A stretch of DNA of 64,000 nucleotides from Bacteroidota bacterium (GTDB taxonomy: Bacteria > Bacteroidota > Bacteroidia > 2-12-FULL-35-15): contig JAOQAD010000041.1 in assembly GCA_025963775.1 (NCBI GenBank), positions 1 to 64,000 of the forward strand, written 5' to 3'. Each line of letters starts with the position of its first letter. The stretch's first letter is position 1. The notes under the pieces were generated by a model, which made no database searches, was not told the DNA's origin, and worked only from the letters and a program-made list of their open reading frames with translations. A program made the translations under genes and the position numbers. Shown one piece after another: positions 36,448-44,486 of the stretch.

Positions 36448-38053
36448 TAATAACTGGTACCTTAAGCCCAATCTTGTAATAGAACCTTTATTTGACCGCT
36501 GGTATGCGTGGTCTCACCTGATATCGCCTGCTACGGCAGCAATGAATGTTGCGAATCGTCACCTGAAGATCCTCAATTCATATATCCAGGCCCCGGCTAT
36601 ACATGCCGCAGCAGTAAAAAATCCCAAAATGCGCGGTGGCCCGTTTATGGATTTTAATGGCGGACGGGTAGATGAAGTTCAGGCGCTGCGTGATCAGACC
36701 GTTGAAAAGCAGGCGCACATGCTCGAATTCGCAAAGGCAGTGGTTGAGCTTGATAAAATGCTGAAAGCCTCGGCTACCGGGTATTCACTGGAACCGCTTT
36801 ATGAAAAAGTTCCTGATATACTTAAGGGATTTGTAGAGCTCGTTTATGATATTAACAGCAATCCCTCTTTTCGTTTTTTTGAGCCCCTGCTATATAATAG
36901 CGAATTTTACAACGAATCGCTGCAAAGTATTGCCTTGTGGATCACCAATGACGATGAACGGCCTTTTGTGTTGAGTACTCCAAGGTTAAATGAGGCGCAT
37001 GTGCTGGACCTGGATCTTCCTTTTAAGCATGCCGCCATTGACATGCTCAGTAAAATGAGACGCACTCCCGGAAGCATTGATGCCATCGCGGCCGCATTCG
37101 GGATCGAAGAAAAGGACCGGGAGCTTTTTAATACTTTTTTTACGCAGGAAGCACCGGAGCCTTATGTTCCTTACACGGGAGATAAAATACGGATGCGCTA
37201 TTTCGGACACGCATGCATTCTTGTAGAAACAGCAGAAGTAAGCATGCTTGTAGACCCAATGATCAGTTATCATGGATATCATACCGAAGTAAACAGGTAT
37301 TCTGAAGCGCATCTGCCGGATAAGATTGATTATGTGCTGATAACCCATAATCACCAGGATCATATTATGTTCGAAACACTTCTTTCACTACGGCATAAGA
37401 TCGGCACTATCGTAGTTCCGAAAAATGCCAGCGGAACACTCCAGGATCCAAGCCTGAAACTGATGTTCAAGGCGCTTGGCTTTAACAATGTGATGGAAAT
37501 AGAAGAATTTGATACCATCGGTACAGGAAACTGTAAAATTACCGGCATACCATTCCTCGGTGAGCATGCAGACCTGGATGTAAGGTCAAAGATTTGCCAT
37601 CATGTGGCTGTTGGACAATATTCACTTTTATTTGCAGCCGATTCATGTAATATAGAACCTAAAATTTACGAATACGCTTCAAAGCTGATCGGAAAAGTTG
37701 ACAGCCTTTTCCTGGGAATGGAATGCGATGGAGCCCCCTTTAGCTGGCTGTACGGGCCGTTGCTTACGCAGGATCTTCCGCGCGACAAAGATAATTCCCG
37801 CAGGTTAGCCGGATCCAACTATGAAAGGGCCAAAGCGCTGGTGGATACATTTAGCCCTAAAGAATTATATGTATACGCTATGGGGCTTGAGCCCTGGCTG
37901 GAATTTATCAGCACGCTTAAATATACAAATGAGTCACGCCCCATCGTTCATTCCAACCAGTTAGTAGATGAGTGTCATCTCAATAATATTATAGCAGAGC
38001 GGTTGTTTGGCGAAAAGGAATTGTTTTATGAAATAGAAACCGTTAACGTTTAA
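36440..38053 (+). CDS. CmlA-type non-haem diiron beta-hydroxylase acting on carrier-bound amino acid
   Basis: 537 residues with an N-terminal helical domain (about 1-235) and a C-terminal metallo-beta-lactamase-type fold. The metal-site pattern is clear: THNHQDH gives His303, His305, Asp307 and His308, FLGEH gives Glu375 and AADS gives Asp401. These match, with a constant shift of two residues, the ligands I recall for CmlA of chloramphenicol synthesis (H305, H307, D309, H310, E377, D403), and the length agrees (about 532). CmlA hydroxylates the beta carbon of an aminoacyl group bound to a PCP. Here the target is most likely one of the PCP-bound residues of this cluster; Asn is a candidate. 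The start overlaps the thioesterase stop by 8 nt. Confidence 0.9.
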   Translation: MDNNNWYLKPNLVIEPLFDRWYAWSHLISPATAAMNVANRHLKILNSYIQAPAIHAAAVKNPKMRGGPFMDFNGGRVDEVQALRDQTVEKQAHMLEFAKAVVELDKMLKASATGYSLEPLYEKVPDILKGFVELVYDINSNPSFRFFEPLLYNSEFYNESLQSIALWITNDDERPFVLSTPRLNEAHVLDLDLPFKHAAIDMLSKMRRTPGSIDAIAAAFGIEEKDRELFNTFFTQEAPEPYVPYTGDKIRMRYFGHACILVETAEVSMLVDPMISYHGYHTEVNRYSEAHLPDKIDYVLITHNHQDHIMFETLLSLRHKIGTIVVPKNASGTLQDPSLKLMFKALGFNNVMEIEEFDTIGTGNCKITGIPFLGEHADLDVRSKICHHVAVGQYSLLFAADSCNIEPKIYEYASKLIGKVDSLFLGMECDGAPFSWLYGPLLTQDLPRDKDNSRRLAGSNYERAKALVDTFSPKELYVYAMGLEPWLEFISTLKYTNESRPIVHSNQLVDECHLNNIIAERLFGEKELFYEIETVNV

Positions 38054-38057
38054 GACA

Positions 38058-38276
38058 ATGCCCAGGTCACAAAGTGAAATGCAGCAACGGATGCTGGAAA
38101 CAAAGGAGCAGCTCAGCAAAATCGAGCAGGAGATTTCTTTAGCATTAAAAAGCATTAAGAATTATCATGATACCCCCTTACTTTCCCATCTGCATCTTTT
38201 ACATGCCACCCACAAAGCAAAGCTGGGTGAATTGGAATGGTGCATTGAAAAAACATACAGCGATGATGAGTGTTAA
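38058..38276 (+). CDS. Small predicted coiled-coil protein (72 residues)
   Basis: A short ORF starting 4 nt after the CmlA-like stop and overlapping the start of the GT9 gene by 14 nt, a spacing typical of a translated, coupled gene. The product is charged and helical, with a heptad-like stretch at residues 8-36 (METKEQLSKIEQEI-like register), a His-rich middle (SHLHLLHATH) and a C-terminal acidic DDEC. It is not an MbtH-like protein: the NPF/WP motifs of that family are absent. I do not know its function; the gene layout is the main reason to believe it is expressed. Confidence 0.6.
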   Translation: MPRSQSEMQQRMLETKEQLSKIEQEISLALKSIKNYHDTPLLSHLHLLHATHKAKLGELEWCIEKTYSDDEC

Positions 38277-39126
38277 GAAGGAATTTAATATAATATCCTG
38301 GGGTGGGCTTGGAGATGCTCTTTTGACCACCCCGGTATTCAGACGTTTGAAAGAAGCATACCCGGCCTGCAGAATAAATATTTTTGCGGTGAGGAAAGAC
38401 CATAAAAAGCTCTTTGAGGGAAATCCGAATATAGATACGCTGACACATTCTTTTTTTAAACGCAGGAAATTTTACAGAGATAAAACAGCAGTAGTCCCTT
38501 CTTATGGACATTTGCTCCCGGGCACGTTTTTAAAAGATCATGCTTCGTCAATCATTGCAGAATATTTTTTTAATTTACAGTTGAATGACCTGAAGCCTGA
38601 AATATTTCTTACCGGGAAAGAAGTAAGGAAGGCTGCGGCATTTCTTTCAGAATATAAAAATCCTGTGATCATAAATCCTACGTCCAGGTCTTCAGCAAAT
38701 CATGAATGGGACATTCGTAATTGGGAAAAAGTAGTGTCGCAGTTGCCTGGATTTACTTTTTTACAGCTTGGATTAAAGGATGAGGCGTATATTAAAGGGG
38801 CCATTGATCTCAGGGGAAAATGTTCCTTGAGACATTCCATGGCATTGGTGAAAAGTGCAAAAGCCTTTGTGGGAGTCGATTCCTTCCTGGGCCATGTTGC
38901 CGCAGCTACAGGTACGCCTGCTGTTGTTCTGTTCGGAGATTCTACACCCCTGGTTTGGGGACATGCGGCAAATACAAATATTTATAAGGCGCTCCCATGT
39001 TCTCCCTGTGTGGATATTCTTCATGGAAAAAAATGTTTTTATGGACGACCATGCATGACAGGTATTACTGTGGATGAAGTTATTGAGGCAGTACAGAATC
39101 ATCTTACCAGTCACAGAGATGAATAA
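38263..39126 (+). CDS. Glycosyltransferase family 9 (heptosyltransferase-like)
   Basis: I start the gene at 38263 (ATGATGAGTGTT) rather than at the longer ORF start at 38167, because homology begins at KEFNIISWGGLGDALL. The product has 287 residues with the N-terminal GGLGDALLTTP glycine loop and the C-terminal nucleotide-sugar region VGVDSFLGHVAAATGTPAVVLFG and PCSPCVD, typical of GT9 enzymes that use ADP-heptose or related donors. Most GT9 enzymes build lipopolysaccharide core. Here it lies inside the biosynthetic operon, between a hydroxylase and the phosphopantetheinyl transferase with overlaps on both sides, so it may glycosylate the peptide, for example at a hydroxyl made by one of the oxygenases. 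That role is an inference. Confidence 0.88.
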   Translation: MMSVKKEFNIISWGGLGDALLTTPVFRRLKEAYPACRINIFAVRKDHKKLFEGNPNIDTLTHSFFKRRKFYRDKTAVVPSYGHLLPGTFLKDHASSIIAEYFFNLQLNDLKPEIFLTGKEVRKAAAFLSEYKNPVIINPTSRSSANHEWDIRNWEKVVSQLPGFTFLQLGLKDEAYIKGAIDLRGKCSLRHSMALVKSAKAFVGVDSFLGHVAAATGTPAVVLFGDSTPLVWGHAANTNIYKALPCSPCVDILHGKKCFYGRPCMTGITVDEVIEAVQNHLTSHRDE

Positions 39127-39799
39127 TACCACAATATATGTTTTAGCAGCAGAGGAAGTGACTCCGTTATTTCTTGATGAATGCAGGAGCTTTCTGCCGG
39201 AACAAACGATTAAAAAAAGTTCAAGGTTTCATTTTAAGAAAGATGCGGATATTTATTTGTTGGGCCAGCTGCTGATCCTCAGGATGCTCAGGGATAACAA
39301 CTATTCCTTAAACTCGCTTTATGAACTAAAATTAAATGAATATGGAAAGCCATTTATCGATAATAAGTTTCATTTTAATATTTCTCATTCAAAAGATCTT
39401 ATTGTAGGAATATGTACAGTTGAAGGCTCTGTGGGAATTGATATAGAAGCGGTTGAGCCTGTTAATATGGAAGATTTTAAAGACGTGCTGACTGAACAGG
39501 AATGGCTTGGTGTAACTCAGCCCCTTACCGGGATTGAAAATTTTTATAAGATCTGGACATCAAAAGAGGCTGTAATGAAAGCGGATGGGAGAGGGCTAAG
39601 CATCCCGCTAAAAGAAGTTAACATCGAAAAAAGTAAAATAATATTGTCGGCAAAAGAATGGAATGTTAAAGAAATACTTATAAATAATGAATATAAGTTG
39701 CATATTGCAGCGGACTTTATTATAAAAGATCTTCAAACACAATTCATCCGGGCAGCCGGCCTGATCCCCTTTTATAATGCAGAACAACGCTCAATTTGA
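39119..39799 (+). CDS. 4'-phosphopantetheinyl transferase (Sfp type)
   Basis: I choose the ATG at 39119, giving 226 residues, over the upstream start at 39074. The 39119 start overlaps the GT9 stop by 8 nt and places the homologous region at the N-terminus. The motifs are those of Sfp/AcpT enzymes: FNISHS, VGIDIE (magnesium-binding Asp and Glu) and WTSKEAVMKADGRGL. It attaches the phosphopantetheine arm from CoA to the serines of the ACP and PCP domains and is required for every synthase in this cluster. A dedicated copy at the end of an NRPS operon is common. Confidence 0.95.
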   Translation: MNNTTIYVLAAEEVTPLFLDECRSFLPEQTIKKSSRFHFKKDADIYLLGQLLILRMLRDNNYSLNSLYELKLNEYGKPFIDNKFHFNISHSKDLIVGICTVEGSVGIDIEAVEPVNMEDFKDVLTEQEWLGVTQPLTGIENFYKIWTSKEAVMKADGRGLSIPLKEVNIEKSKIILSAKEWNVKEILINNEYKLHIAADFIIKDLQTQFIRAAGLIPFYNAEQRSI

Positions 39800-39826
39800 T
39801 ATTATTAATAACTAAACAGAAAAACT

Positions 39827-40474
39827 ATGAATTTTGCTGAAACATTTGAAAAGAACAGTTACCTGATTTTAAAAAAAATAGTTCCTGATGAAACTATTAG
39901 CATGATAGCAGGTTACTGCAATTTTATAAAGAAAGAAAAGTCCAGTCAGGCAAAGGCGTATGAACACGACACCGAATATAAAAAATCAATACAGGTATAT
40001 GGTGATAAGCTTAGTGAAAGCCTGCTGTTGCAGCTGCAGCCGATGCTGGAAAAAACACTGGAAAGACAACTGATCCCTACGTATTCCCTTATCCGGATCT
40101 ATTCAAAAGGTGATGAGCTGTACCGTCATAAGGACAGGGACGCCTGCGAGATCAGCTGTACAATGACCATCAATTATGATGGAGAAAAGTTATGGCCCAT
40201 TTGCATAGAATCAAACCAGCAGGAACTGAAAATAAATCTTGATCGCGGAGATTTTATGGTTTATAAAGGGCGCGAAGTGCTGCATTGGAGAAATAAGTTT
40301 GAAACAGGGGAGTATTGGGTCCAGATTTTTTTACATTTTGTAGATGCAAACGGGCCTTTTGCAAAGCTTAAATATGATGGGAGAGAAGGTCTTGCTGTTC
40401 AAACAAGGCCAAAGAGGAAAACCGTTTTTTTTTCAAATCCATTATCATTATTTACAAGAAAGCAAAAAATGTAA
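39827..40474 (+). CDS. 2-oxoglutarate/Fe(II)-dependent oxygenase (hydroxylase)
   Basis: 215 residues with a jelly-roll pattern. The iron-binding facial triad reads as His101-x-Asp103 (YRHKDRD) and His153 (EVLHWRN). A basic residue just after the second His (Arg155 or Lys157) could bind 2-oxoglutarate. It resembles prolyl-4-hydroxylase-like oxygenases. It follows the phosphopantetheinyl transferase by 27 nt on the same strand and so belongs to the cluster tail. It probably hydroxylates a side chain of the peptide or a precursor amino acid. Together with the CmlA-type enzyme it gives two mechanistically different hydroxylases. The substrate cannot be read from the sequence. Confidence 0.82.
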   Translation: MNFAETFEKNSYLILKKIVPDETISMIAGYCNFIKKEKSSQAKAYEHDTEYKKSIQVYGDKLSESLLLQLQPMLEKTLERQLIPTYSLIRIYSKGDELYRHKDRDACEISCTMTINYDGEKLWPICIESNQQELKINLDRGDFMVYKGREVLHWRNKFETGEYWVQIFLHFVDANGPFAKLKYDGREGLAVQTRPKRKTVFFSNPLSLFTRKQKM

Positions 40475-40556
40475 TATGTAAAGAATCGGCCTCCAATTGT
40501 TGGCATCCTTTATGCTCATGAAGTAGAATATTTTGCAATTAATTAAACAGTTCAAT

Positions 40557-41486
40557 ATGTTAAGGAAATTAAATCAGAATAAGAAAAAAGAATCACTTAA
40601 GAAATGCCATTTTATAAAGCTGTTGTTATCAGCCTTTATCTTTATCACCGGCATCGCGTCTGCTCAAACCAAATTTATTATTTATTTTGATTCGAATAAA
40701 AGCGACCTGAAAAAAGCTTCCCTGGATTTACTTGATTCCCTTTCAGCTGCTTTACAAACAAAAAACAATTATAAGCTGAATATTAGCGGATACTGTGATA
40801 CCACTGGTGAAGTAAAACGCAATCAGCTGCTTTCAGAAAAGAGAGCTACTATCGTAGCGGATTACCTGATAAATAAAAAATTGCCTTCACAATTGATTAC
40901 AGCAAAAGGATTTGCCGATTCCAATCCAATCACTGGAAAAAACGATAAGAGCGATGCAAGAAACAGGAGAGTTGAAATTGATCTTGTCTTCATAACCCCG
41001 GTTCCTCAACCGGTACAAAAAGCAGAGAAATCTTCAGCTGACGATCAGTGGGCAAAGCTTGCAAATACTCCTATTGTCTCGCCACCGCCCCCTGTTGCAT
41101 CAATAAAAACAGAAATACTGGCAGAAGATATTCAAAAGGCAGACTTAAAACCAGGGAAGATTTTTGTTGTGCAAAACCTCAATTTCTATGATGCCTCTGC
41201 CACACTGCTTCCTGAATCAAAACCTGCATTAAAAAGATTGTTAAAACTAATGAAAGATAATCCTACTCTTGAGATTGAAATAGAAGGCCATGTATGTTGC
41301 CAGAATGATGTTGACTTATCTACGGATCGTGCTTTGACAGTATTGGAATATCTTGTAAGTAACTCTATCGAGGAACGAAGGCTAAAGTATGCGGGACACG
41401 GAAATAGTTTTCCTATTGCAAGTGACGTCACCGAAGAAGGAAGAAAACAGAATAGAAGAGTGGAAATAATGATATTAAAATATTAA
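40557..41486 (+). CDS. Exported protein with two OmpA-like peptidoglycan-binding domains
   Basis: The ORF track starts at a TTG; the ATG at 40557 gives 309 residues beginning with a basic N-terminus and a hydrophobic signal segment ending in ASAQ (about residue 36). Two OmpA_C-like domains follow: residues of about 40-150 (IYFDSNKSDL ... RNRRVEI) and about 200-309 (LNFYDASATLLPESKPAL ... KQNRRVEI). They are joined by a Pro-rich linker (SPPPPVAS). Such domains bind the peptidoglycan peptide and anchor envelope proteins. It is on the same strand as the cluster but separated from it by 82 nt. I see no specific link to the peptide, and it may simply be the first flanking gene. Confidence 0.85.
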   Translation: MLRKLNQNKKKESLKKCHFIKLLLSAFIFITGIASAQTKFIIYFDSNKSDLKKASLDLLDSLSAALQTKNNYKLNISGYCDTTGEVKRNQLLSEKRATIVADYLINKKLPSQLITAKGFADSNPITGKNDKSDARNRRVEIDLVFITPVPQPVQKAEKSSADDQWAKLANTPIVSPPPPVASIKTEILAEDIQKADLKPGKIFVVQNLNFYDASATLLPESKPALKRLLKLMKDNPTLEIEIEGHVCCQNDVDLSTDRALTVLEYLVSNSIEERRLKYAGHGNSFPIASDVTEEGRKQNRRVEIMILKY

Positions 41487-41591
41487 TAAAAAATTAGAAC
41501 TCTGGTATTCTTTTAATTCAATGTTTGAATTAAATCAACGAAGATAAAGGCCTGTTATGTGTTTGATTTTAATTCGATCTTTTTTTGATGT

Positions 41592-42295
41592 TTATTGGTA
41601 ATGTACTGAAAAATGGTTGGTGGCTTTTTGGTGAAAATTGCTTAAAATGCCACTGCCAATTTCAAGAGGAAGCAGATACCATTTTATAAAAATCGATTCT
41701 GTGTTTTAAAGTTAGGCCCAGGTGCAGATCAAAATGGTTTTTAAGATGGCTGAAAAAACCTTCGATTCCATTGGTTGTGGCTGGTATATCGGGATTACCT
41801 AAGCAATGGAACATATTTGGCAATGCTCTTTTGATCGTGTAATAGGAGCGCCGTACCAGCTTATGAGTGAGCCAATATCGCTGGGTTTGCTGATTGCAAG
41901 TCTTTTCCATTAAGTGATCCTTATATTTTAAGTACCAGGCTTCAAGGCTTGCGGTCCAATCAAGACGATCATTATTCGTCTTGATCTTTAGTAGCATGAG
42001 GACTAAATATTTCAACTCTTGCCTGCATCATGCTTTTAGAACATTGTCAGTCACAATAAACACATACGCTGGATATGAACCAGGCAGCGTTGGGCCAGCA
42101 CATCCGGCAACGATTTCTTTATAGCTTTTAAGATGCTTTTGTGTCCGTCTGAAGTAATGCGTTTAATTTACATGTTGCCTTTCATGATCTTAATACTTGG
42201 GGACTGTTCAAGAAAAGTATAAAAGTCCGTTGAAGCGTATCGATCGACAAGCCACTATCCCGACTTAAAGTTTTAAAAGTTTGTCGCTCCAACAT
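41592..42295 (-). pseudogene. Decayed transposase (IS256/IS1249-like)
   Basis: Read on the minus strand, fragments of one transposase appear in different frames. There is an N-terminal helix-turn-helix-like piece starting near 42295 (MLERQTFKTLSRDSGLSID), then SDGHKSILKAIKKSLPD ... QRCLVHIQR, then the longest intact piece (41662-42015) with TTNGIEGFFSHLKNHF. A shifted tail follows, ending near 41592. The DG...C..H and TNxIEG features fit IS256-type DDE transposases of the IS1249 kind. Several frameshifts and stops mean it is inactive. The 3.1 kb element next to it appears to have inserted just upstream of its remaining 5' end. Confidence 0.75.
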
Positions 42296-42303
42296 ATCCT
42301 CTT

Positions 42304-42311
42304 AAACTGTT
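42304..42311. repeat. Left direct repeat (candidate target-site duplication AAACTGTT)
   Basis: The 8-bp sequence AAACTGTT directly precedes the left terminal inverted repeat and occurs again, in the same orientation, directly after the right one at 45419. Because the repeat ends in TT and begins in AA, the true duplication may be shorter; ACTG is the 4-bp minimum if the inverted repeats start at TTCC. Confidence 0.8.
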
Positions 42312-42333
42312 CCTTAACTACGCAAGTCTAAGG
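42312..42333 (+). repeat. Left terminal inverted repeat of the element
   Basis: CCTTAACTACGCA followed by AGTCTAAGG. The first 13 bases are an exact reverse complement of the right end (45406-45418), and similarity continues imperfectly for about 8 bases (AGTCTAAG against GGTTAAG). Confidence 0.85.
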
Positions 42334-42348
42334 TTTGAGGCTAAAAAA

Positions 42349-42380
42349 CAAAAAGGACGCTGATTTCAGCGTCCTTTTTG
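42349..42380. terminator. Bidirectional intrinsic terminator inside the left end of the element
   Basis: A perfect 15-bp stem (CAAAAAGGACGCTGA and its complement) with a T-rich tail on both strands. It sits 16 nt inside the left inverted repeat. It would stop transcription entering the element from outside and also stop the minus-strand remnant next to it. Confidence 0.85.
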
Positions 42381-42383
42381 TTT

Positions 42384-42521
42384 TTATGCATTTGCTATTC
42401 CTTCTGCCGCAATATCCAGTATATTAAGATACCCAACTAAAATAGTATCTCCTGGATTGACTGCAGCTGGGTCAATGGTAAAAAGGAAACCTGAAACTGT
42501 GGTCGGCCAGCAAATGATAGA
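42384..42521 (-). pseudogene. C-terminal remnant of an unknown gene
   Basis: A minus-strand open stretch of 45 codons between stops, ending just before the terminator. It reads ...VSGFLFTIDPAAVNPGD... and ends in AAEGIANA. It has no usable ATG, looks like the end of a protein and directly precedes a terminator in the correct orientation. It is therefore probably the truncated 3' end of a gene carried in the element. I do not recognise the family. Confidence 0.4.
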
Positions 42522-42658
42522 TTACATGACTAAAAGTTATTAACAGCCTTTTTTTAAGGCCTTTTCAATACCTATAACATTTGAAAGCAATACAAATTAT
42601 CCAAGCAATCGTGAAAGCCATTAGGTCAAATAGAATTGTGTCTCCTATTGGATGAGTC

Positions 42659-44065
42659 GTGCCTATTCTGAAGAAAATTCAGGATGTGGGAATACCACGA
42701 CTTATCCGTAAATCTCTTGGAGACAGAGTTGCCCAAGCTAAATATCAGTTTCATGATGGCATTATATCTTGGAGTCTTGCTCAAATCTGCGGTTGCAGAA
42801 GAATTGAGAACATAACAAAAATGAAGAAGAAACTAGCAATCATACCTGGTCTCAAAGTCCCAAGTCATGATACTGTTGGGCGTATAATGCAGAAGGTTTC
42901 CACTAAACCGAAAATGGAAAGAAATATTACCAAAGCGAAAGAAGCAAAAATCAGCTTCACTCATTATGATGATAACATTCCAATGAATGAATTGCTTGTA
43001 AAATCAACCAAACTTATTGGTGCTCTTAAGGAAAATGTATCATACACAATGGATATTGATGCAACATTCATTAATACTTTAAAAAGAGGAGCCTTACGGA
43101 TTCTTGATAAGAATGGAAATCTCGACCATGGGAAAATAGGATTCAATCCAATGATTTGCTTAATAGGAAGTCTGCCTGTATTTATCAGCATGAGAAGTGG
43201 CAACGCTGCTGCTAATTTTAGAATTACTGAATGTCTGGAGTCCAGTTTGAAATTGTTGGAAGAATCTAAAATAAAAGTTGGGAGAATTATTAGTGATGCA
43301 GCAGGCTTTACCAAGACGGCCATGGCTCTCATTGATAATAAAGGGATTAAGTTCAATATGAGATTTATTTACAAGAAGAACTATATTGATTTTAATGAGA
43401 AGCTCCAAAGTTGTTCTACTTGGAGGGAAACAGAGATTGAAACAGCTAATTTTTTCTGGGATTGTGAAGTGGCTGATATCCCTCACAAAATGTCTAAAAT
43501 GTATTACGAAACTGAAGATGCAAAAGACTACAGGGTTGTTGCCCTGAGGATTCCAACTGACGAAATGCTACTAAGAACTCTTGGGAAGGAAGAAATAGAA
43601 CGAAGAGCAATGATAAAAGAGAAAATGAAAATTTTAGCAAAGAAAAAAATTTTAAAAGAAGAAGGAAAACCATACGAGGATAAACATTGGAAAGTAATTG
43701 GTGATTACCAGTACAAGTTCTATATAACTAATGATTATGATAAGACCTGTGAAGAAATTATCATCGAGTATAATAAAAGAGGCGGGGCGGAAAGAAAGTT
43801 TAGCTTCCTCAAGGACGAGTTGTCTTATGAGTTGCCGCCATTTGCAGAGATGAATCACAACACTGTTTTTCTAATTGTGGCGGCTCTGGCTAACAATATA
43901 TTTCGTGGAGTGCTTGAATTATTTAAAGATAAAGTACCTGGACTGAAGTTGACCAATAGACTCCCTGAGTTCCGAGAGTTATTCATTAACGTAGCTTGTA
44001 CTTATATCAGAGATACATTTGTGTTTTTCAGCCAGGATATTCTCTACGATGAATTAATGATTTAG
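42659..44065 (+). CDS. IS1380-like DDE transposase
   Basis: 468 residues. Features fitting IS1380-type enzymes are ERVAQAKYQ-like text near the N-terminus, first Asp in SYTMDIDATF, a LRSGN-like loop (ISMRSGNAAANFR), second Asp in GRIISDAAGF and the acidic YNKRGGAERKFSFLKDE region near residue 380. The track start is a GTG at 42659. A more conventional ATG (42652, MSRAYSE...) lies 7 nt upstream in another frame, so the present N-terminus may reflect a small frameshift. It lies inside the inverted repeats and should mobilise the element. The family assignment is from motif reading and is moderately sure. Confidence 0.82.
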   Translation: MPILKKIQDVGIPRLIRKSLGDRVAQAKYQFHDGIISWSLAQICGCRRIENITKMKKKLAIIPGLKVPSHDTVGRIMQKVSTKPKMERNITKAKEAKISFTHYDDNIPMNELLVKSTKLIGALKENVSYTMDIDATFINTLKRGALRILDKNGNLDHGKIGFNPMICLIGSLPVFISMRSGNAAANFRITECLESSLKLLEESKIKVGRIISDAAGFTKTAMALIDNKGIKFNMRFIYKKNYIDFNEKLQSCSTWRETEIETANFFWDCEVADIPHKMSKMYYETEDAKDYRVVALRIPTDEMLLRTLGKEEIERRAMIKEKMKILAKKKILKEEGKPYEDKHWKVIGDYQYKFYITNDYDKTCEEIIIEYNKRGGAERKFSFLKDELSYELPPFAEMNHNTVFLIVAALANNIFRGVLELFKDKVPGLKLTNRLPEFRELFINVACTYIRDTFVFFSQDILYDELMI

Positions 44066-44113
44066 TCTTGACATTTTTTTATTTATTCTATCTTAGCAAT
44101 AAATATTATAGTT

Positions 44114-44482
44114 ATGGCTTTAATTCGTTTTGAATTTACTCCAGAGGAAAATGTCAGAATCATTCCTATGCCAATTTGTAGTAGATATCAATTGATTTCT
44201 TTGACAATAGAAGCCACCAGTTTGATTGGCTTAGTTGAGGCTATCAGAAAGATGAGAATTTTTTTCCGTTTTGATTATGGAGCAACAAGGTATCATGCGG
44301 AATCTCAAGTTTACCATTTAAGTCAATATTTATGGGTGACAGACCAATTGATTAACGTTATAGATTTTGAAAATGAAATACTAAAGACGAAAGCGGGTTG
44401 CACTGCTGGTAGCGTAGCTATTGCAGACGCGGTTTTTCCTCCTGTGACGAGAATGATACTCGTATTGGAAGATTTTACTTAG
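44114..44482 (+). CDS. Uncharacterised passenger protein (122 residues)
   Basis: It starts at an ATG 48 nt after the transposase stop on the same strand. The product appears soluble, with beta-rich N- and C-terminal parts and no motif I recognise. AT-rich like the rest of the element. It may be co-transcribed with the transposase. It could be an accessory of transposition or a cargo gene; nothing in the sequence decides this. Confidence 0.6.
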   Translation: MALIRFEFTPEENVRIIPMPICSRYQLISLTIEATSLIGLVEAIRKMRIFFRFDYGATRYHAESQVYHLSQYLWVTDQLINVIDFENEILKTKAGCTAGSVAIADAVFPPVTRMILVLEDFT

Positions 44483-44486
44483 ATAA

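Noticed and set aside
36440-38053. Metallo-beta-lactamase or UlaG-like hydrolase
   Set aside because: The long N-terminal domain and the Glu375/Asp401 ligands fit CmlA-type diiron oxygenases rather than zinc hydrolases.
38058-38276. MbtH-like protein helping the adenylation domains
   Set aside because: Length is right, but the family motifs (NPF, SLWP, WTDMRP-like) are absent. No MbtH gene is visible in the window.
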